From assembly GCF_022376445.1 (NCBI RefSeq), contig NW_025955000.1:124001-188000 (forward strand): a stretch of 64,000 nt of DNA, read 5' to 3'. Under the pieces are notes generated by a model. The model saw only the letters and a list, made by a program, of their open reading frames with translations, did not search any database and had not been told where the DNA came from. Source of the DNA: Fomitopsis serialis (Eukaryota > Basidiomycota > Agaricomycetes > Polyporales > Fomitopsidaceae). Below are positions 57,600 to 64,000 of this stretch, in pieces. A program made the translations under genes and the position numbers. The stretch's first letter is position 1. Every line of letters starts with the position of its first letter.

Positions 57600-58875
57600 A
57601 TGACCTCTGTTCTCAACTCGCCCCGCTGGCTCCTTCTCTCGCTTTTCCTCGTCCTCTGGAGTTGGACCAAGGCCGGGCGGCACGATCCCCGCGGAAGCCT
57701 CTTCGGCCTCGGTGTCGAAGCGCAGATCAATGGCCTCAGCAGCTGCGCGACGACGTGCGCGAGTAGCGCGTCGAGCCAGGCGGGATGTGAGCCTCTGTGA
57801 GTGTGTCGGTGGAGATGAACGCGAAAGGCCAAACTGACGCGTCGAACAGCGACATGGCCTGCTCCTGCGCATCGTCGTCCTTCTTGCCCTCCGCGCAGTC
57901 TTGTATGACCTCGACCTGTGGCTCATCCGACGCTCAGCAAGGGATGCAAATCCTGCAGAGTACATGCGGTTCTTGTGAGTTTGTTTCACCTTTCTGTTTC
58001 TTCCGCACCTTGTGCGCATATATGCGTCGGCGAAGGCATGTGATGTACTCGCCATTACCATTACCTACCATGAGGTAGTGTGGGGCATCGGAGCGGGGCG
58101 TTCAGGCGGGTGTAGTATCCTTCGCACAGACATCAGTCAGGTGGTGTCATCGCCAAAGAGTGCGACACTCTGGCAGGCCGGAGTGCACTAGTAGCAGTGT
58201 AATTTTCGCGGCGGCTAGCTACATACAATTAACGCCACGGTACCAGTTGTTTACAATTGCTAATAACATGTTCAGCAGCCACGACTTCCTCATCAACTTC
58301 TTCCTCGGTCTCATCTGGATCTGCGACTAGCAGCACGGATAGCGGTTCCTCGACGGGCTCAACCCCGAGCTCAGGTATGCACGTCATGTCCAGCGAATAA
58401 GCGTCCGTCGCTGACTGTTTGATGCCTAGCGCCGCCGTCGACGAGTGTCTCCGCCACCGATAGCAGCTCGTCCTCGGCGAGTGGCACCGATGTCTCCAGC
58501 AGTGCCTCCTCTAGCTCGACAGACTCGTCAAGCAGCACCGCCGCTTCCTCAACAGACTCATCCGCATCTGCCGCTCCATCCACGACAGACTCTTCTTCCG
58601 CCTCATCATCGGAGGCGTCCTCCTCGTCAGTATCCTCTGCCTCGTCGACGTCTGGAGCGTCTTCGTCCACTGACACGTCGGGCGTCAGCGTGTCCGTGGT
58701 GTCGACGACGGCGGTCGTGCAGTCGACCTCCGTGCGCCCGACGTCGACACGGATCGTCTCTGGTTCGCCTGCTGTGACGCCGACGAACTCGGTCGGCGCT
58801 GGGACGCGCGTCGAGGCTGCGACGGGCCTGATGACGGTGGTGGCGGCACTGCTTACGCTGGTGTGTGCTCTGTGA
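57600..58875 (+). CDS. CFEM-domain protein, Ser-rich, probably GPI-anchored
   Basis: Exons 57600-57796, 57850-57974, 58276-58374 and 58430-58875 join in phase to give 288 residues. Residues 1-25 form a signal peptide (RWLLLSLFLVLWSWTKA). Residues 49-105 carry a complete CFEM domain with eight cysteines (49, 53, 63, 70, 72, 84, 89, 105) and the conserved aspartate 67 in LDMACSC. A Ser/Thr-rich stalk of about 140 residues follows, then a hydrophobic C terminus (GLMTVVAALLTLVCAL) preceded by small residues, as for GPI attachment. CFEM proteins sit in the fungal cell wall or plasma membrane. Several bind haem through the aspartate, and others act in pathogenesis or surface sensing. The third exon and the long second intron (301 bp) are the least certain parts. 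Confidence 0.88.
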
Positions 58876-59836
58876 GGACTGTAGCCTGCGGTGGCATTCA
58901 CTCGCGAGGTAACTTACGCGGCGTCCATGTCAAAGTTTTTGGACGTGGGCGGGTGGGCTCGCTGATTGGGAGTGGATGGTGTAGCATATTTAATTTATGA
59001 CCCGGTGCGGGTGCCGGGGATGTCAATGCGTCGGTGTAGGATGAAACTGCCTAGTGTATGTATACCTCTGTCGAATGCACCTTGGCTTGGACCTTGTTCT
59101 GCCAACTATGCTGACTATTCATGGCGTGACTGCCGCACTGGTACGTATGATCCCAATAAGGCAGGTACGAAATTGGCCGCTCGAGGCGAGGCGCAATGTA
59201 ACCCGATTAATCTAGATTCGTTGATTAATGGATCACTGCCGGCCGCGGCAAGGCTCCCGATACAGCCTAGCCTTCTCAGAATGGCATGCAATAAATTACA
59301 TAAAGTACCTCCGCCGACGCTCGGGCGGGGTGCCTGCTGTGACCGTCACGCTCGGCTCGCTTGCTCGTGCATACTCGAGCCTCGAGTATAACCTGCACAT
59401 ATCATGTATACGTTACCGTGTGTACGATGGAGTGTTAGCGTGTATCTCATAGTAGAGTGTATGTGGAGTGCATCATTGCATTTCAAGCGAACCCGCAGGG
59501 GAGTGACAGATAGTCACGGAGGTTGACATGTGTCACGGAGCGTGATGGCGACGTCTGAGAACAAGGGCGGCTGAACAAGCAACCGATCCTCCTCTCATTC
59601 CCGCCGTCTGGCTCATCACCTCTCCTCCTCCTCCTCCTCCTCACCGTCGTCCTTCCGCCCTCCCTGCCGTGCTCGTGGTCTTCGCATCTTCCCTCTCCGC
59701 ATTATCCGGAGACGCGTCCATCCTCTCCAACGTCTTACGTGCCACCTTTTGCGTCGGCCATACGCTACCTCGATCACTCACTGCCACACCAACGACCCCG
59801 CCGCCACATTGAGTGCTCAACCCTCTTGTCCCCGCC
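58876..59836. other. Intergenic; pyrimidine-rich G-alpha promoter
   Basis: No gene is seen. A CTC-repeat tract lies around 59620-59642, about 200 bp before the G-alpha start codon, typical of basidiomycete promoters. Confidence 0.45.
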
Positions 59837-61181
59837 ATGGGCAACTGCGTCTCGGCCCAAGACCGGGAGGCGCTCCAGCGCTCCCAGGAGATCGACAAAC
59901 AGATCGAGGAGGACTCGCGGAAGTTCAAGAAGGAGTGCAAGATCCTCCTGCTCGGTACGTGATCCTTTCTCGCTGGACAGCACGCAGGTGCGAGTGCAGG
60001 CGCGCATCATCTCGCCCGCATGCCGCCTCTGCGCATTCCTGCGCGTCTCGCAAGCCGCTTGCTCACCGCGCGCACAGGCTCAGGCGAGTCGGGCAAGTCG
60101 ACGATCGTGAAGCAGATGAAGATCATCCACCAGGACGGCTACACCAAGACCGAGCTCATGACCTACCGCACGACCATCTACCGCAACCTCCTCGAGTCCG
60201 CGCACAACATCATCCTCGCCATGCGCAAGATCGGCGTCGACTGCGTCCAGCCCGAGAACCGCGCCCGCACCGAGCGCATCCTGGACTACGAGGTCTCCCC
60301 CGACGTGGCCTACTTCTTTGACGAGGACATGGCCCGCGCGATATACGAGCTCTGGCAGGACCCGATCATCCCCACCATCATGGACCACAGTAGCGAGTTC
60401 TACCTCATGGACAGCGCTAGCTATTTCTTCACGGAGGCGCTACGGATAGGCACGCGCGACTACGTCCCGACAGAAGCGGATGTGTTGCGCGCACGACAGA
60501 AGAGCACCGGCATTACAGAAACGCGCTTCACGCTCGGCCCGCTATCGTGAGTACCCGCCCTCCCCACTGCGTGTGCGGGGCTGACCCTAGCGTGGCAACA
60601 GAATACACATGTTTGACGTGGGCGGCCAGCGGTCGGAGCGGAAGAAGTGGATACATTGCTTCGAGAGCGTGACGAGCATCATCTTTTGCACTGCTCTCAG
60701 CGAGTACGATCAGGTGCTCCTCGAGGAGCGGAATCAGGTCAGTCTCGCAGGCATCTCTTGCAGACCATCGGACGCTGACGACCGGGTAGAACCGGATGGC
60801 AGAGTCGCTAGTGCTGTTTGATTCGGTGATCAACTCGCGGTGGTTTCTCCGGACGTCCATCATCCTGTTTCTGAACAAAATCGATGTGTTCAAGAGCAAG
60901 CTGCCAAAGGTACCACTGGAAAAGTACTTCCCAGAGTACACGGGAGGGCCGGACATCAACAAAGCAGCGAAATATATCTTGTGGAGATTCATGCAGGCGA
61001 ACCGTGCGCGGTTAAGCGTGTATCCCCAGTATGTGTTCTTCTCTTAATGAGCGCATCACAATCACTGATGAAGGGCTTCAGTTTGACACAGGCGACGGAT
61101 ACGGGTAATATCAGACTTGTCTTTGCAGCAGTGAAGGAGACAATACTGCAGAATGCCCTCAAGGATTCGGGAATCCTATGA
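59837..61181 (+). CDS. Heterotrimeric G-protein alpha subunit
   Basis: Five exons, 59837-59954, 60078-60546, 60602-60737, 60790-61028 and 61082-61181, give exactly 353 residues, the standard fungal G-alpha length. The N terminus MGNC predicts myristoylation at Gly2 and palmitoylation at Cys4. The P-loop GSGESGKST starts at residue 40. Switch I contains [10 protein letters not shown] with the catalytic arginine, switch II is [13 protein letters not shown] with the catalytic glutamine, and the guanine-specificity motif is FLNKIDVF. Two departures stand out: the G5 motif reads TQATDT instead of TCATDT, and the C terminus is DSGIL, so the cysteine four from the end (the pertussis-toxin site of Gi-like subunits) is serine. 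It would relay pheromone, nutrient or cAMP signals at the plasma membrane; which pathway cannot be told. Confidence 0.95.
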
Positions 61182-63438
61182 CGGACGGAAAGTACTGTAC
61201 ACTTATTTTTGGTTATTCATGGTACGTCTGCATTCCTTATCGTTCTGCTCATGAGTGTTGCGCCCTCCTATGTTGCTGACAGTCTATTCGCGTTTGTAGG
61301 GTCCCATCTGCAGTTTCTCCATCTCCATCCTCATCTGTCGCTCATGTATGCACGCACACCATCCGGACATCTCATCCATCTCGTAATCCACTGTCTACGC
61401 CTACACCTGTCACTACCTATACGTCGCCTGCCGCTCTGCCATCTCTGCGTCTCCCCTGTGCCATCACTACCCTCACGACCACGACGTCCCTCTGCACCGT
61501 GCATCCCCAGCCTCGCCTCTAGCTCCTCCACCTGCCCTCGTTCTCGGCGGCGGTTTCGTCCTCGCGTTGTGGCCGGTCCACGCCAGACCCGATCTACTTC
61601 AAACCTACTCTCTTTCCTGCCTAGCACCCCACATCTCGTCGCGGGCTTCTGTTTCCCATGACACATGAACACACGCTATCGTACTCACTGCCCCGCCCGA
61701 CTCTATCGTATCATCCCGTCTACATCCACGCCTTGCCTGCGCCAACACATCTTATGACATCCCGACTGCTTCCCAGCCTTGCCTCTAGGTTCACCCATCC
61801 CACTATCGGTTCGCTCGGACGCCTGAACGTCGGCGGAGATGCAGGTGACAGCAAAGACCCGCAGATAATTGATGGACATGGCCCACCCGACGCCACAAGC
61901 GCCCCCTCCAGTGCACCTTGCCGCACACTTCCCCCGGATTCCTACCTCACTCTCGGCGACTCGGGCAAGGGTGCAATGCAATGCACTGCGTGCCGACCGT
62001 GGTGATGTGCGTCATGCGCGGGAGGGTTTCGTTATTGTCGGATCAAGCCTCAGAACGCGGCCGTGCGCTCACGTCGGATCGGACGTTGGGCCGCTCCGTC
62101 GAGGATGACCTTTCGACTACAAAGGCCTGACTGTCCGGTGGGTGCCGTGGCGGTGATCCTCGACGTCTCGATCGATATATGGCTTGATAGCGCAGCCGCC
62201 GGGTTGTGACCGAACGACGCGAACTAGCGTGTACCACCGTACCTCCGCGCAATTTCTCATGGCTGGTCGTCCACCTGCATCACACAATCCCGACAAGATC
62301 GCTTCTCCGCCTCCCCTGTCTCTATCTGCGCAGCTTGGTTAATGCGGGTCTTGACTGTTCGAGAGCCCATCCTGTCGTCCTGTCATCCTTTACGTCCTTC
62401 CGTGTGTATAATTTACCTTGGTATCATGACTTCACTGCCAACATCGTGAAGTGCAGCATTGCATTCATCTGTATCATTTACCGTTGTACGTTGGTTGGCC
62501 TCATTCGGTCTGACTACGATCACTGTCGTTTACTTATTCTCACGGTCCCGTATACCTGCGTTGGTCCCGGCGTCGGGCAGTCGCGAGTTCCCTCCTCGAC
62601 TGAGCGGCGTTGGCGGCTGCGCTGGACTGGGGTCTGCATCGCACTGTGGACACCTGCCGCCCGTCTGTTCCTCCCCTGTTTGCATTCCCGAGGTTTCATT
62701 TTCTCTTCTGAAGGGCAGGTGGTCGGGCCGTTGGGACTTTTCATTTACGTATGTGTAGGAAGGTGACTGTATTCTCCAATTTGCCTCCGAGCGAGTGCAC
62801 GCATGGGAGGGTGTAATATTACCATAGACATCTATGCATTTCATTCAGTCGCTTCTAGGCCATGATCGTGGTTGTGGGTGGGCCGTGAGGCCAGCGATGG
62901 AAGCCGCAGCGAACCCTACAGAGTGACGTTACTCTTACTCTTGCGCGTCGCCTGTGTTATATGTGTATATACGAGCCATGGGTGGCCTGTACCACCAATG
63001 TACTAGCAATGTAAGTGACGACTTTGCATATTAGTGCGGGGGGACATGTCCTCGACTGTGTTGAGTATCACGGTACCAATGCCTTACGAGAACGCGCCTG
63101 GATTCCGTATACCGGAGCCTCCGTGATCTACCTGTAGTGATTAAGCTTAGTGGACCAAGCCTGTGTCATCGTGCATCATGGATCATGGATCATGGTCGGT
63201 CGCCGGTAACGCCGCTGTCTAGTATGTAAGTAGGGTGGTATCACTATCATCATATTCTAGTTCCATCCCACCTGTCTTCAACCCGGACTGCGACGCCTCC
63301 CCAGTAGAACGAGTCTGGAGCCTGAGCTAAGCATGGCATGCGCCCGACTTATCCGCACAGGCCCACAGTGACATATGTAAGTATCTTGTATCAAATCGTA
63401 CGAACCAATTTCGCATGAATTCAGAAGGCAAAAAGCTA
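61182..63438. other. No gene recognised downstream of G-alpha
   Basis: Several frames of 70-190 codons (61.2-62.8 kb) are C/T-rich low-complexity translations without domains. A GGATCATGGATCATGG-type direct repeat lies near 63173-63193. Confidence 0.4.
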
Positions 63439-63519
63439 TTCGGATACGGGGAATTGAACCCCGGGCTATCGCGGTCATAGAATGAGAGGCGATAATGTTA
63501 GCCACTACACCATATCCGA
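63439..63519 (-). tRNA. tRNA-Glu (anticodon CTC) with 9-nt intron
   Basis: On the minus strand the 81 bases fold as acceptor TCGGATA/TATCCGA, D stem GTGT/ACAT, anticodon stem ATCGC/GCGAT, T stem CGGGG/CCCCG with loop TTCAATT, and discriminator A. The anticodon loop is 16 nt. Taking CTC (63486-63484) as anticodon, a 9-nt intron (63482-63474) begins one base 3' of it, the canonical position for nuclear tRNA introns. CTC reads GAG glutamate codons. Confidence 0.9.
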
Positions 63520-64000
63520 CGCCCAATAAGTCGCTCGAAAAACCTGCGAGGAGAATGTGGAGATGTGAACATAAGCCATTCAGTCCTCCTCGAGGCAATT
63601 TGAAATGCATGTTAAACTGCAGAAGATCTAACGAATTACGAGACCCTGGTCAGCGAACATGTTGAACTTGAAAAAGCATCGCATCAGTAAGCGCTGGGCG
63701 GTCGATACAAAGCGTATCTCGATCTCATGGCGTTTGATGTGGCTGCCAGCGACTCGGAGGAAGGCTGCATCTCTCGCATGGGCCTCGCGCTGTGCAAAAC
63801 GTGACATCAGTACTCTCGCGACTACGTATTTTACATATGTAGCATATCATGCCATTGAGACGGTGCGAAGTCCTTTTTCTTCTCATGATATTCCTTGAAT
63901 TTCCTTTGACTCTTCAAGGATTGGATGGCTTGACCCTTGCCAGTGTCGGCATCACTGCTCTCTGCCTACACTGCGTTGACCATATGGTCTTTATCCCAAA
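63520..64000. other. No gene recognised at right edge
   Basis: Only a short frame of 79 codons without family resemblance is present. Confidence 0.35.

Noticed and set aside
57040..57603. Plus-strand frame of 187 codons upstream of the CFEM gene
   Set aside because: Low-complexity Arg/Ser/Pro translation of a pyrimidine-rich leader; no signal or domain.
61209..62766. Several 100-190-codon frames downstream of G-alpha
   Set aside because: C/T-rich low-complexity sequence with frames open on both strands; no family resemblance.
63439..63519. tRNA-Asp
   Set aside because: The D-arm resembles Asp/Glu tRNAs, but the anticodon position reads CTC, not GTC, so Glu is called.
1..64000. CRISPR arrays, integrons, prokaryotic operons, rRNA
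   Set aside because: No regularly spaced repeats, no Shine-Dalgarno-linked gene strings and no rRNA segments are visible; the DNA is eukaryotic.

Overview
The window looks like nuclear DNA of an agaricomycete fungus, probably a polypore-type wood-decay species, though nothing here fixes the genus. Genes are split by many 44-71 bp GT/AG introns. Domain content is typical of mushrooms: fruit-body (FB) lectins, F-box/LRR families, a CFEM protein with a Ser-rich tail, a fungal G-alpha subunit, and nuclear tRNAs (one with an intron). There are no operons or Shine-Dalgarno sites.

Layout. 0-9 kb: an F-box/LRR gene cut by the window edge, a relic of a lectin 3' end, an intact FB lectin, a long repeat-rich stretch, and an intact F-box/LRR gene. 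9.7-17 kb: tRNA-Arg(CCG), a small secreted protein, an ABC-C transporter relic, a flavin-reductase-like gene and a second small secreted protein. 17-24.5 kb: an intact F-box/LRR gene, a second FB lectin, a decayed F-box gene, and an inverted copy of the 3.3-4.9 kb repeat carrying a dead secreted-protein gene. 25.7-28.8 kb: two convergent genes for secreted, tandem-repeat, dibasic-site proteins, with a deleted lectin pseudogene between them. 30.5-34 kb: a divergent pair of F-box genes, both frame-disrupted. 34.2-40.1 kb: one 16-exon gene that appears to join an RNA-silencing RNA-dependent RNA polymerase to a UPF1/SEN1-type SF1 helicase, with an AAA_28-type NTPase diverging from it. 41-53 kb: mostly featureless DNA with a three-repeat Myb gene and kinase-like remnants. 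53.2-56 kb: an inverted segmental duplicate of 31.8-34.8 kb. 57.6-63.5 kb: a CFEM/GPI-type protein, a G-protein alpha subunit and an intron-containing tRNA-Glu(CTC).

Main points. (1) The RdRP-helicase fusion would place in one polypeptide two activities that in fission yeast are separate subunits (Rdp1 and Hrr1) of one complex. (2) Several loci share one architecture: 5'UTR intron, an exon of about 80 nt encoding a signal peptide, a phase-2 intron, then a fast-evolving second exon. Two of these encode 43-45-residue tandem repeats with Arg-Arg junctions, as in Kex2-processed repeat precursors. (3) F-box and lectin families show birth and death through inverted duplication, internal deletion and frameshift. 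Several single-base frameshifts also occur in otherwise well-preserved genes, so consensus error must be excluded before calling those pseudogenes.
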